A stretch of DNA of 64,000 nucleotides from Pyxicephalus adspersus (Eukaryota > Chordata > Amphibia > Anura > Pyxicephalidae), in the NCBI RefSeq assembly GCF_032062135.1, contig NC_092868.1, forward strand, positions 48,713,163 through 48,777,162. Direction: 5' to 3'. Within the stretch, counting starts at the first letter, position 1. Every line of letters begins with the position of its first letter. Below, piece by piece: positions 1 through 10,690 of the stretch. Under the pieces are notes generated by a model. It was given only the letters and a program-made list of their open reading frames with translations, ran no database searches and was not told where the DNA came from. A program made the position numbers and the translations under genes.

Positions 1-269
1 TAAGCATTTAGGCTGCTCACTTAGCAAAGTAAAATACGATTCTGAAAAAATGCAAAAAAACTGTTTTAGATTGCTGAAGTTAGATTGCAGAACTTCATCT
101 TTTCACTAGAATATGTTAATGATTTCTTGTTATAAGTTATGATTCACGTTTTAGGTTAACAGCCTGGGCTTAGTAAATTAACTGCATTGTGTGTGATCAT
201 GTTTGGACAAAAAGGGTGGTGGTATGCAATGGAGAATGTCTAATATAAAAAGCCTTTACCAAACGATGT

Positions 270-272
<3 letters not shown>
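1..272. other. No recognised feature
   Basis: AT-rich unique-looking sequence. I see no coding potential, repeat or RNA gene here. Confidence 0.5.

Positions 273-316
<44 letters not shown>
273..316. repeat. (TA)n microsatellite
   Basis: An uninterrupted run of about 22 TA dinucleotides. It is one of several TA tracts in the window and is probably length-polymorphic. Confidence 0.97.
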
Positions 317-318
<2 letters not shown>

Positions 319-1919
319 CTCAAAGTTACATAAAAAGATCAACTGAGGTGAGCTAAATGGCCATTCAAATAAAATAGGTAAGGCAGGGTCAGTTTATAGT
401 ACTCTTTGGATGTTTTAACCAGGTTGACCAATCAGAAGAAAACTTATGTTTGTTGTTGTCTTTGATAGCGAAATGATGAAAGCATCAGAACTTTTCAATT
501 CTCCAAGAATATTCAGTTTAGCTTTTACTGGCTCACACTTATTTTATGCTGTAGCATTAACAGTATGTTTCACTAAAACATCAAAACTTTACTATACTTT
601 TACATTCAAGATCAAACTTAAGTAGTAACTATTGTAAAGAATGTCCCATCCCTGAGCCACCTGCTCCTCCATACCACCAGATATTTCCTCAATCCCCATC
701 AGATGAGTGGTGGGGGAGTGAAAAAATGTGTTGCATGTGTTGCTGAAAGGCAGCACTAAGGCTGGAAAAGTAAACCAAGTGTTTTTTTGAAAAGTTTATT
801 CATTTATGTTCTGATGCCAATGTTGTTGTACTTTGTACTTTTGTAGAGTTATGTTTGTTGAACAATCTTCAGCATTTATTACTCCTGTTCCCCTTCTGCT
901 TTATGTGATTCCATCTGGCTCCTATGTGATAAAGCAGTTGTAGGATGGAACTACAGCATGCATTGGGCGAACAGTATGTAAATCATTGAAATAGGACCAG
1001 TGGGTGTCACAGAGAGGCCACATCCCAAATAAACATATTTGTATCCGTGTTTGCCTATGTATGACAAGTTACAAAACCTACACTGAAGAGAGTCAAATGA
1101 TGAATTTTCGGTCATCATGGCACGTAACAGGCTAGCAACAGTCGACTGAGGTTATTTGAGCTGCTCATATTATTTTAAACACTGATCAAGTCAGTCAATG
1201 GGAAGATAAAGTTGGTTGGGACCAACTGGTACCTTGATGAGCCTGTCAGTTCCAATCAATCAGATTGAATGTCTCTATGACATTGGTTAAGATAAAGGAG
1301 AGCAGTTTCCACTATGGACTGATATAAATAAAGAGAATAAATAAATGAACAAATAAAAAATAATATCCAACACATTCCTTTCAAACATTTTGTCTAAAAA
1401 GCTGAGTTTCTGTTTTGTTTTTACTGACTTGAAAACGTATTGCCAATGACCCTCCAGCCGCAACAAATTAACTGGTTCAGTGGTGAACAAAAGAGCAGTT
1501 AATGTAGAGGAAGTGATAATGGCATTAGTATCATAGCGTGTCTCTTGTCCATTTGTCAGGCTAAGCTGGTTTCACCCAGTCTATCGCTTCTGAATGAGTA
1601 GAGGGAGTAGAATGGATGGCATATTGGAACAGTAGGGGGACCAATGCCTCGGAGGCAGATTCTTAAATTCACTTTTATTACATACAAATGTCTTTTCAGC
1701 TATGGGATGCTATTAACACTTGTAAGGCAAACAATCATGTATTGGGAGAATTCATTTAAAGTTGTTATTACAAAGTCTATCAATAAAAAGTCTTTTTCTC
1801 GCTTTTTATATTGCACTCGGTTGCTGTTTCATCTTTTCATGATTATAAATCATATGCAGTTTGCTTGGTGATTTGTAAAGTAAATCTGTCTAAAAAAAAA
1901 AAATTACAATAGAAGATGT
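317..1919. other. No gene recognised; unique-looking AT-rich DNA
   Basis: Only short open frames (75 codons or fewer) without domain features occur here. I see no repeat family that I recognise and no RNA gene. Intergenic or intronic filler is the simplest reading. Confidence 0.4.
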
Positions 1920-2650
1920 AGGGGGTACCATGGCTCCTCATCAACGACTCAGGAATCCAAGTGTATTTTATTTCATTACAGAAGTCCAAAGTTGATAAGT
2001 CAATAGGGTAAGCTAACTTTCACAGATCCCCAAAGCATCTGTGTCACCCACTTTGCACTTCTCAGCAGCCAGCAGTAGCAGCTCTTCCCAGGAATCATAT
2101 CCACTTGTTACTTCCGGGTCTGAATCATGTGACCCACTGAGAGCTCCCCATTTACCCCAGAGGACTACAATATCCCACAGAAGTGCTCCATCTGCTGGCA
2201 GAAGTGGGACCACCATCTGAGCTGCCTAATTTCCAGCACTCCCTCCAGTGGTGGGCCCTGTTACTGTCTGGTCACATGATCCCCTTTTGCCACATGACCT
2301 TGCCTATATAAGGATATGACTGCCATTAAGATGTTGTGTGGATGAGGAGTTTTCCTAGGCTCTGATTCTAGTTTCCTATCTGTGTTTCCTGATTCTGACT
2401 CTTTGGCATACCAACCCTCACTCTGCTGACCACCTCTAATTGCTGTTTGTTCTATCTTTATTTTGTCTCACTAGTCTTGATTGCCACCTGCCCTGACCTT
2501 GGCTCGTCTGACTACTTTAGCCTTTCACTCCTGTATTACACTTTGGTCCTGTCCAGTCAGCAGTTACCAGCCAATGCGGAGGGTGCTGTCTGAGTCTCTG
2601 TGCCTCATCTTTGCCTAGCGGGTTGGTGACACGGAGGAAGACACACAGTG
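1920..2650 (+). mobile_element. LTR-like repeat remnant
   Basis: Less AT-rich than its surroundings. A TATA-like CTATATAAGG lies at about 2304-2313, after GTCACATGATCC-type sequence. A long CTG/CCT-rich stretch (CTGACTCTTTGG, CCTGACCTTGGCTCG) follows, and GGTTGGTGACACGGAGG lies near its 3' end at about 2621. This layout (promoter box, then pyrimidine-rich leader) resembles the LTRs of frog Ty3/gypsy-like elements. A similar CTG-rich texture recurs at 26.9-27.6 kb. I could not define target duplications or TG...CA ends, so the boundaries and class are provisional. Confidence 0.3.
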
Positions 2651-2959
2651 AAACTAACATTCACCTTCATCAGGGCCTTCACAGCCTATTTTAACGTGAG
2701 GTATTCTGATATGCTTTGTACTGGCATTGGCTCCTACAATGTAAAAACATTCTGTCCATGGCCTCCAATTTACCATACCACATACACTTGTGGTACAAAC
2801 TGGCTGTGCCAACCCTCAATGCCCAGCTATGGCCAATGATTTCAGGACTGCATGCCTAGTGTGCATCACAAAGCTGGACAATATATGCAGAAGATCACCA
2901 ACACTAAAAAAAGGAGAAAAGTTAAAAAGTTGTATTTTCTAAAATTCCAATTGTTTATG

Positions 2960-3330
2960 ATTCACAGTGCTCTGGCAAAGTAATTGCCATTAGGTTAAGG
3001 TTTACATCTTCTGAATAATAAGGAAATAAACAGATGTCTTTTGAGCTTGAAATTAGTCACCTTATCTGTAATTAGTCGGTAGAAGGAACATCATTTAACA
3101 CATTAATAAATAGCTTGGCAATTAAATTCTTATCACTATTGTTCTTCCACCTAATTGTCTTTTGATGGGGCGGAATGGTTCTAGGATGATTTCCATTTAG
3201 AATGGAGGCAATGGAGACGATTTGTCATGATCCCCACAAATTAGTGGGCTCTAATTCATGCTTATTGATGTACTTTATATTGGTCTATGCCAGTTTAAAG
3301 CTAATAGGATTAATCATTCTCTTTGAATGG
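2960..3330. other. Candidate conserved noncoding element
   Basis: Repeat-free stretch with many homeodomain-type ATTA/TAAT cores (for example AATTAGTC, CAATTAAATTC, CTAATTGTC) and balanced complexity. It has no useful open frame. The texture is like a vertebrate developmental enhancer, but this is an impression only. Confidence 0.22.
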
Positions 3331-3669
3331 AACATGAATTAGGTAGCCCCACTCATGTGCCAAGTTTTATAATTGTGGGAGAATATAGATCATGTAGGCA
3401 TTACAGAAACAGCAGTCTGAGGTCCTGGGGTCTCATATACAACTCCTGTGACTTTATATTATATCTAATTTGTATAATGCTAAACTCTAGGGAAAGGGAA
3501 CTGAAACACACTACTTCCATTTTGGTGACCATCAGTGATAAGGAAAACAAAATCCTCTGTTCGGTTTCTGTTAAAAGTTTATTTAGAAAACAAAGTTAGC
3601 AAGTTAAAGAGTTGAAATCAAAAAGCAAAGGATTAATATGCATAGAGATCCTCAATGCAGTATATAGTG

Positions 3670-3914
3670 CAGTGTTTCTTGACCTTTATAACGTGGGGGA
3701 ATAATTGAAATAACTTTCTGGCTTTCAGGGAACCTCTTCTATAACAACTATATTCAAAGCTTACAGTATATTAGTCTGGTGGTCATTGGGAAAAATTAAT
3801 CTTACATTGATGGCCTTTGGGAAGAAGCTTTATTTACTCATTGCTCAAGGAACCCCTAGCAACCTCCTGAGGAACCATAGGGTTCCATGGAAGCCTGGAA
3901 TAGAGGTTCTAACT
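3670..3914 (+). mobile_element. hAT-type MITE, degraded copy
   Basis: Begins with CAGTGTTTCTTGACC, matching the terminus of the intact hAT MITE at 50206-50509. The two also share the interior words TGAAATAACTTTC, GGTGGTCATT and AGGGTTCCATG. The 3' terminal repeat has decayed and no target duplication is visible. The element is non-autonomous with no transposase. Confidence 0.6.
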
Positions 3915-4138
3915 TCAAAACAAATTGCAGGGTTATTTTCGCTACAATTCTGTAGATGCTCCCAAATATCAGACATAAGTCTTTCAGTTAAGAAGTTGCA
4001 CAAACTGCACATTATTTATAAGAGAGACATTACAAAGAATCATAAGGGACACTAGTTCTGGTTATCTCAGAACAACTTATCAATTTACTGTCCTTCAGAG
4101 TCCCAAACTGCCTCACCAAGATAAGCAAATTATCCTTA

Positions 4139-4409
4139 GGCTGGTCCAATGATTCTTGCCCAATATTCGGCTCAGGGCCGATATTGGACGAGAATCTGGC
4201 GTGTGTACAGTGCCCGTCGTCCATCGTCTGATTGACCATCCTGGCGGATCCATGGATGGTGGACGATGAACGATCCTAATGCAAGGGAAGGGGGAAAGCG
4301 CACAGCAGGGTGCCGCTCCTTCGTTCTCCACATCATGCAGTCCTTAGTCGTTGGAAAGGATCGTGAAAGATCCTTTCCAACGACAATTATTGCACGTGTG
4401 TATATAGCT
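4139..4409 (-). mobile_element. PIF/Harbinger-like MITE with TTA target duplication
   Basis: Flanked by TTA at 4136-4138 and at 4410-4412. On the minus strand it runs from a decayed AGCTATATACACAC end through an internal 16-17 bp hairpin (GTTGGAAAGGATC / GATCCTTTCCAAC), then CGTCGTCCATC-type sequence to GCCCAATATTCGG. The same modules occur in order in the element at 27049-27379. The 3 bp TWA duplication is typical of PIF/Harbinger. Short open frames in it are spurious. Confidence 0.65.
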
Positions 4410-4412
4410 TTA

Positions 4413-4860
4413 TGTTTATTAGGACATTTCAATTACCTGGAGAACAACAATTTGTTCTCATGATATTTTCTAGTACAATTCATTCTCACAAGTGAACCTG
4501 TTATATATATAGAGCCTTACCATAGCATATAGGTAGCAAACATAATAATTATTTTCTTTATCATCATAATTAGGAATAAAAGTTGTGATGAAAAGTTCAA
4601 AATTTCAGAGTTGATGAGAGCTATGAGTGGCAACTGTCTAAGTAGGCATTTCCCTTACCTAGGAGAGATTTCCATTTACTTTCTGGGCCTACAGGACGGA
4701 AATGTAATAAAAAATGTTCCCAATGGGACAAAGATGGCATACATATAAATGTTGACATTTCGTAATCAAAAAAAAATTGTGCTTCGGATAAGCTACAAGT
4801 GAATCCATAATACTTGCCAAACACCTGTATGATTATGTGCTGAATTTAAATACCGGCTGA
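4413..4860. other. No recognised feature
   Basis: AT-rich sequence with no repeat or coding signal that I can support. Confidence 0.4.
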
Positions 4861-5560
4861 GTGAATCTTGAATGCCTCGCTGCCCTGTAACTGGACTAGA
4901 TTCTTTTATTTCACCTGCCATCCCCCACAGGTATGTTGCTTTCTGGCAGTCACATTAAACCCATATCTTCCAAATATATACAGTTGATCTAATAAATTGT
5001 AATATTAAGTTAAAGCGCTTATGAAAATTTATAATGGCTGGAAAATCTTATATATATGAGCAGCGGCTATTGTGCCCAGATGAAGTAATTCACAGCTTTA
5101 AGTTTTTTCGTGCTTTAAAGGTCAGACAGCCTCTTATTTTTTTCCTACTTTCATGTATTTCTTAAAGATCGGTCCGTGTATCAGAACTGCATCAGTACAT
5201 GTGACTTTCTAGTGACCTTCGCTGCACAATCGAGCACATCTTGCAGAGCATTTTAACATAAAACCTTAATATATGATACTTATCTGGCATTATCCTCTTA
5301 AACGGTATAGAAATTGCAGAGTACTTTGCACCATAATGTGTTGTATTAAAAACTCCATAAAGAGATTTTTACGGAGCGATGATCAAGAATTAGATGTTTT
5401 GTCTTGATTCCTTGTTACTTTGTGGCTTGTCATTACAAAATGACCAAACGCCCACCACCATTTTAAGATTAAGATCATTTTTGCTGCATTACATAATGGG
5501 GCCAACAGATTAGAGTGTCCTGTTATTTAGAGCCACATGGCATTTAAGCTGGGTTAACAC
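4861..5560. other. Candidate conserved noncoding stretch
   Basis: A 700 bp stretch of even complexity. It contains no simple repeat or recognised transposon but does hold transcription-factor-like words (ATGAAGTAATTCACAG, TGACCTTCGCTGC). Conservation cannot be judged from one sequence. Confidence 0.2.
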
Positions 5561-5609
5561 ATTCTACTTCACAGCATATGTGACATCTTTGTCCTTTGTT
5601 ATAAGACAA

Positions 5610-5850
5610 AATAGTGCCCCGTCACCAGTATCAATGGAGGCAAATATTACACCTAACATTAGTGCCACTGGATTTCCAGTATTGGAATAATACTATATCA
5701 ATAGTTAAAAAAAACCCACCTCACTGGTGTTACTGGTATTGTTATTTACCATTGCTGGGTAATACCAGTAGTAGTCAGGGGCAAATAAACTCCTTAGCAT
5801 TGGTGGCCAATAGCAGTTACCTCTGGATTGGTGGTCTATGGATGACTATG
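5610..5850. repeat. Degenerate internal repeat (about 40 bp period)
   Basis: Variants of ATTAGTGCCACT / CATTGGTGGCCAATAGCAG / ATTGGTGGTCTATGG recur, together with CCAGTA/TACTGG pairs. It looks like a worn tandem or dispersed repeat. Class unknown. Confidence 0.3.
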
Positions 5851-5859
5851 GGAAGGGAC

Positions 5860-6379
5860 TGTGAGATGAGATGTTTTTTTTCTTTGCTAATTATAAAAAA
5901 TACCCTTTAAACAGAGGAATATGCATTAAAACTTGGTGTAAAAGATAGGTGGTAGGTATGGAGAATAGGTATAAGGACAAACAATTTAAAAAAAAATTTA
6001 GAGCTAAAATATCTGACTCGAAGACTTACTCGAAGAATACAATGAGAGCTAAGCACATGCAAGTTTTGCATCATCTTCTCTCCCATGGGTGATCTTTTTG
6101 GATGTTCTATACAACAAACCCAAGTATTCCTTCTAGACAACTGAGTAGAATCCTTTTCCTCGAATTTCTACAATGTATTTGTCACTTTGCATAGCAGTAA
6201 GTTTTCAGGCTCTTGAAGGGTCCATCGTAACATGAAATGGTATCCGTCAAATCCCCAGAATAAAGAACCTACTTGGTAGAAGAACTTACTTTAGGTTGCC
6301 CTACTCTATATCAATATAATGCCCGGTAATAGCCCAGTCACGGCCCACTAACTCCACTTTTCCCAGTCACTTTTCTGCT
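5860..6379. other. No recognised feature
   Basis: No coding or repeat structure is apparent. Confidence 0.35.
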
Positions 6380-6640
6380 TTCTGCATCTAAACTGAGTTG
6401 CTCGTTGAGTGGAATGGCAGGTCATCATAGCCTTGAAAGGCTGGTGTCTTAAATTTAATTAATGCTTTCTATTTCCTTCATGCTTTTCTGTTTCCTTGTT
6501 GACAGCCCCCAGAAAGCCTGACAGTTTGTCGGTGTAAAACAGATGTTACAGTATTGTTGTGTTGGCAGTTTCTATTTCATATGCTTTTGGACAGCCTGTG
6601 ACTGACTAAAAAAACATTTCTTTGATTTTATGTTTGTTTC
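6380..6640. other. Candidate conserved noncoding element
   Basis: Contains AAATTTAATTAATGC (paired homeodomain-like) and CTGACAGTTTGTC (MEIS/TGIF-like TGACAG core) within repeat-free sequence. Regulatory potential is inferred only from motif texture. Confidence 0.2.
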
Positions 6641-7284
6641 AAAGAAGAATTTTCATTGTAGTAAGTGAAAAAAGGATTTTTTTTTTCAACGTGTAAGTGC
6701 AGTATTGTTAATAGTAAATGGCAGTCAAGCATGAACATTATACTGACTGCAGGGACAAAGCTTGCTTTCTCAATTGTTACATTTCCTTTTTATATCTATG
6801 TTCCAAATCTAATGAAATCCTTATCTTTAGGTATGATTAGGTGATTTTCCCAAAGTTGTTTTTTCCCGCGATATTTGTATTTTGTAAATAGAAAAAATTA
6901 CTTTGGGTTCAGGTGGACATGTACAAAATTTGTCCCAAAAGAAAATAAAAGTTTTCCTTAAATCAAAGATAAAGTATACAGACTTTAAACACTCTAATCT
7001 TTTCAAAGTAAATGCTTAGAGCCCCTGGGACACTCAGGTAGGCAGATGGTAGCTCACTTCTTGTCGGACCACCAGCTCAATCCCAAGATCCAACTAAGAA
7101 CTTTTAAACACAGGATATGCCTTCCAATGCATCCTTAAAAGTGTGGATGAGAAAAAATGTATTTAAACCAAGTGTTGAAGGGGGGTGATATGTATTTGAA
7201 TTTATCTCAAAAGCATTCAAATACTACAATCAACTATGAGCAGACCTATTACCAGATTTTTTCTTTTATATAAAAAGTGTAGAT
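6641..7284. other. No recognised feature
   Basis: AT-rich sequence with homopolymer runs. I see no gene or repeat family. Confidence 0.35.
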
Positions 7285-7430
7285 AGGCTGTAAGCACACT
7301 TAGATTTTTTTTTCTTTACATTTACAGGAGGAAACGTCACCTAATCTTGATCCTGTGCAGTGCATGATCAAGTGACAAAAGTAGAAGCAAGAAGAGACAG
7401 ACGAAGATGGGGGCAACAGGGAGAATCCAA
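7285..7430 (+). repeat. Dispersed repeat family A, copy 1
   Basis: Shares TTACAGGAGGAA, GATCCTGTGCAGTGCATGATCA and AGCAGAAG-type words, in the same order, with 8755-9080. It also matches the reverse complement of 31840-32040. The short open frames on the minus strand fall inside this repeat and are not genes. The transposon class is unknown. Confidence 0.55.
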
Positions 7431-8676
7431 AACGATGTGGAACCAAATTTCTTTGGAAATGAAATATCTGTTGTAGGTTGTAATAGCAAGGAGTACACTG
7501 GAGGATGATTAAATAAGCAAGTGTTAGCTTTAGATGGGGGTAGACTGGGGGTAGAAGAACATGTGTAGGGAAGCCTCCAAATCCATGAAGACACATAGAA
7601 AGACACAAGGAAAAAATGGGCAGATTGGTTATGGCAAATGGTATGTAGCTAATAATACTAATGCATTGGTTACTTCAAAGTAGAAAGCAATAAAGGATCC
7701 ATCGCATTAAGTTGATTGCACAATTGCACTATCATATACTGAAAATACTATTACTATACTGAAATCTAGAAAGCCCAACTTCACAGGGCCACATTATTTT
7801 CAATACGGTGGATTCCAGAACCTCCTCCATTTATCTTATGAGGGCAAGGAGTGGGCAGGGTCTTCCCCGTTTATAGATCATATGCCCCTGTATTTATCTT
7901 TTTGCTTCATCAAGCAAATAAATAATTCATTTTTAAATTAAAAATAGATTAAAAAAAACAAACAAACAATCTCTGGACGTTATTCTTTGCTTGTGCCGTC
8001 TTGAATACACTTAATAACTAGAGCCTTTTTCTGGCAATAAAGTTACTTGGATCCTTTCCATCGGTTACGTAACGAACTTAATGCTTGTAATTTGGTTGCA
8101 GGAAAGTGTAGAATCGTCTGCAAGCTCCAATGAGTCATAGATGGGATCCTGGGTGGTGATTATAGACAGAAGGTAGAAGACAGATGGGAGAGAAGTGAGA
8201 GTCAAATGTTAATACTCCCTAAAGAACAGGCAGATTGCAAATACAGAAAGAAAAAAAATTATAGCAAAGGACGTGTGTAAACTGTGAAGAAAATCTTGAG
8301 GCTTTTCCAATTTTTTTTTTTCAAAACAGGATTAGGTCTTTTATTTATTTAGATGACCAAAGAAGATCATGACACCAATTATGATTAGGGGTAAAGAAAA
8401 CAGTGCATCCCTATTAAGATGATTTAACTAATCCAAAGCACCACCTTGGCATGCTAGTTTAATCTAGGGATTTAAAATCTAATACAATTTATAGGGATTA
8501 CATACTTCATGTAAATAAGAATCTGATGTAGATAATACAGGGGGGATAACACTAGAAAGATTAGAATGAGAAATTCCCTTAGACACACTTTAAAATACAA
8601 AAAAAAACTTACCAGAAAATTGGAGGCTGGTGTAACTGTGGGGGCCTCAATATGTATGTGATACAGTTTTATATAT
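7431..8676. other. No recognised feature
   Basis: Unique-looking AT-rich DNA with short A and T runs. Nothing is supportable. Confidence 0.35.
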
Positions 8677-8728
8677 AGGTGTGATGGTCAGGTGTACAGT
8701 ACTTTTAGCCATTTATTATATAAGTGTA
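8677..8728 (-). mobile_element. Tc1/mariner-like terminal fragment
   Basis: GGTGTGATGGTCAGGTGT followed by ACAGTACTTTTAGCC and TATATAAGTGTA matches the inverted terminal region of a Tc1-like family common in fish and frogs (TACACTATATGGCCAAAAGT...GACACCTGACCATCACACC). Related ends lie at 27.8, 28.65 and 36.36 kb. Confidence 0.6.
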
Positions 8729-8754
8729 TTGTTTACTCTGTCACAGGATTTGTG

Positions 8755-9080
8755 ATTCACTTTAGAGCAAAGTTTTTTTTTTTTCTTCTCTTCTGCCGTG
8801 GCAGTAAAGACTGAAAACAAAGCTAAAAGGATTCTGTAATACATACGTCACATATCCCAAGAGGCTTTGGGCTACTTCTTCTACACAATCTCAGGCATGC
8901 ACAGAAGGGGTAAAGAAAAGTGCCAAATACATGTATAAGCAGTGAGATCGGCACTTTTTTTTGTTACAGGAGGAATCATCCGATCCTATGCCTGTGCAGT
9001 GCATGATCAGATGATGTAAGCAGAAGCCGCAGGACAAAGAAATAGGATGGTGCGGCGCGATAGATCTTCTGCACTGGGAA
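8755..9080 (+). repeat. Dispersed repeat family A, copy 2
   Basis: The longest plus-strand copy. It has ACATATCCCAAGAGGCTTTG, then AGTGAGATCGGCAC, then TTACAGGAGGAATCATCCGATC and GTGCAGTGCATGATCAGATG. The copy at 31.8-32.3 kb shows the same blocks in reverse complement. Non-coding; class unknown. Confidence 0.55.
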
Positions 9081-9118
9081 AAAAAAAGAATCCAGGACTG
9101 TACGGGACCAAATCGAAG

Positions 9119-9235
9119 CCAGTTGGGTAATCCAGCCAACATGGGATAGATCTAGTCTAGGATTGTAAACACTTTTTCTAAACAATAGCAAATGATTTTA
9201 GGAAATCCATTCCCAGATTACTGGATCATGGTTCT
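9119..9235. mobile_element. Palindromic MITE family B, fragment
   Basis: The internal section matches the elements at 9876, 19190 and 25246: GGGTAATCCAGCCAAC, GGATTGTAAACA, AACAATAGCAAATGATTTTA and CCATTCCCAG. Both outer ends are missing. Confidence 0.6.
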
Positions 9236-9239
9236 ACCA

Positions 9240-9875
9240 TAGTAGTGTCATGGCTAACAGGCACCATTTAAATAGAGCTTCAGCTAATTAATTTTGATAC
9301 ATTGGTTAAGGGTGGAATTTTCCATCAAGTGCTCCTTATTGACCACATAGAGGTGATCCTCTCATTTCTTTGTCTTTACCTGGACAGAAAGCAAAGCAAA
9401 TCTACCCAATGATGAAACAAACACCAGTACATACCTGTCTAATAATAAATGTATTAGTGGTGTTAGAGTGGTAAGTGTAGAATTGGATATAGGAAACAGA
9501 TTTAATATAATGAGAATATGTTGAGAACATAAATAAAAGTTCATCATCGCTCAAACTCAGCATATTGTGTTTTAATACACGCTTCTCATAGCATAGATGT
9601 GAAGTAGAAAAGCTCCAAAACCAAATTGGCTTTTACACATACTCATTCACGCAGTCCTTTAAATCTGACTCCAGACATTTGGAATTCCTCCATAGACACT
9701 AAAAATACTCAAAATACATAAACTTTGGGATTTAATTCAACAATTAGAAATATTGTGACCTTTAACTGTGCCTAAATTATCATAAAAATACCACTTTACT
9801 TACTAAAATTTAAAAATTTCTATTTCCTTTTACAATAACCACATAAAAGATAACACAGTGGCTTTGTTTTTTTTT
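9240..9875. other. No recognised feature
   Basis: No gene or repeat family is visible. Confidence 0.35.
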
Positions 9876-10093
9876 CAAAGCTCTCCATGCCTGAGGAAGA
9901 TAGTTTTTCATCAGTGAACCTGGGTGATACAGCCAATTCACAATGAGTCTGGTTCAGGATTGAAAACATTTGCTAACAAATAGAAGAATGGAAAATGACT
10001 TTTAGGAAATCCATTCCAGGTTTGCTGGATCACCCAGGTTCACGATAAAAGAGTTTCCTCTCATGTATTGGGGAGCTTTATTAAATCGGGCCC
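9876..10093. mobile_element. Palindromic MITE family B
   Basis: An imperfect long palindrome. The left arm is CAAAGCTCTCCATGCCTGAGG...CATCAGTGAACCTGGGTGAT. The right arm is GCTGGATCACCCAGG...GGGGAGCTTTATTAAATCGGGCCC. The loop contains GATTGAAAACATTTGCTAACAAATAG. It is non-autonomous. The superfamily was not determined because no terminal duplication is clear. Confidence 0.7.
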
Positions 10094-10109
10094 TGTGATT
10101 GTTGCTAAT

Positions 10110-10113
<4 letters not shown>

Positions 10114-10151
<38 letters not shown>
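10114..10151. repeat. (TA)n microsatellite
   Basis: About 19 TA units, directly left of the inverted-repeat element that carries hammerhead-like motifs. Confidence 0.97.
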
Positions 10152-10155
<4 letters not shown>

Positions 10156-10184
10156 ATACTATATAGTTGTCATTGGAAACACTT

Positions 10185-10220
10185 GATGCTTTTTCTGTCC
10201 AGGAACCACTTCATCAGGAG
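10185..10220 (-). ncRNA. Hammerhead-ribozyme-like motif, degraded (left arm)
   Basis: On the minus strand CTGATGA (10217-10211) is followed by a GAAA (10195-10192), then AAGCATC. The triplet before the possible cleavage point is ATC. The stem III closing pair beyond A-U is mismatched and stem II is weak, so it is probably inactive. Confidence 0.3.
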
Positions 10221-10525
10221 TATCAGAGATTGCTGTTAAAATAATTCAATAGCATAGGATAACACCAGATAGCATAAGAGCGTGGCAGACACAGCCATCT
10301 TGGAAGGGGGTTTGGCTCCGGTGTTCCTGGTGTGGGAGATGCATCCATAGCTATGGATAAGAGGGCTCTTGCAAGGCAATGAGGATCTGCATAGCTGCTA
10401 TGATACGCCTGTGGCTGCCACGCTCCTATGCTGGACCCCAATCCTTTGGCTTCCCTTTATATGATGCTGATATTACCACAATATTTCTACAACATTGTGA
10501 CAACAGTTGGACAACATTAAAATCG

Positions 10526-10574
10526 ATGTTTCTCCTGATGAAGTAAATTATGTGAAACGCGTAGAGGAATACAT
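10526..10574 (+). ncRNA. Hammerhead-ribozyme-like motif (right arm)
   Basis: CTGATGA (10535-10541) and GAAA (10554-10557) match the two invariant core strands. GAAACGCGTA gives a minimal stem III (A-U, C-G) ending in the possible cleavage triplet GTA at 10561-10563. Stem I forms between TGTTTCTC (10527-10534) and GAGGAATA (10564-10571) with eight consecutive pairs, two of them wobble. Stem II (10542-10553) is weak in this copy, so activity is doubtful. Confidence 0.42.
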
Positions 10575-10690
10575 TGGCTGTAAAGTATTATGATTGTAAC
10601 ACCATGGTCATATATTAATGTATAATTGTTATTTGTGTGAATGTTATCATTGTTAATTAAAGTATACATTGTTTTTATTAGCTTTTTTGT

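Larger units (their letters stand above)
10180..10690. mobile_element. Inverted-repeat element with hammerhead-like motifs in both arms
   Basis: Left-arm words (CTTCATCAGGAG at 10210, GCATAAGAGCGTGGCAGACA at 10274) recur in reverse complement on the right (TGCCACGCTCCTATGC near 10420, CTCCTGATGAAG at 10532). Each arm carries CTGATGAAG followed by a GAAA core, pointing outward. An AT-rich tail with AATTAAAGTATACATTG follows the right arm. Hammerhead ribozymes are known from amphibian genomes and Penelope-like retroelements; membership of such a group is inferred here. No coding region is present. Confidence 0.5.

Noticed and set aside
2304..2313. TATA box of a host promoter
   Set aside because: It sits within an LTR-like repeat and no coding exon follows.
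4030..4463. Cluster of overlapping frames on both strands
   Set aside because: All lie in the Harbinger-like MITE; palindromic, GC-richer DNA lacks stops by composition.
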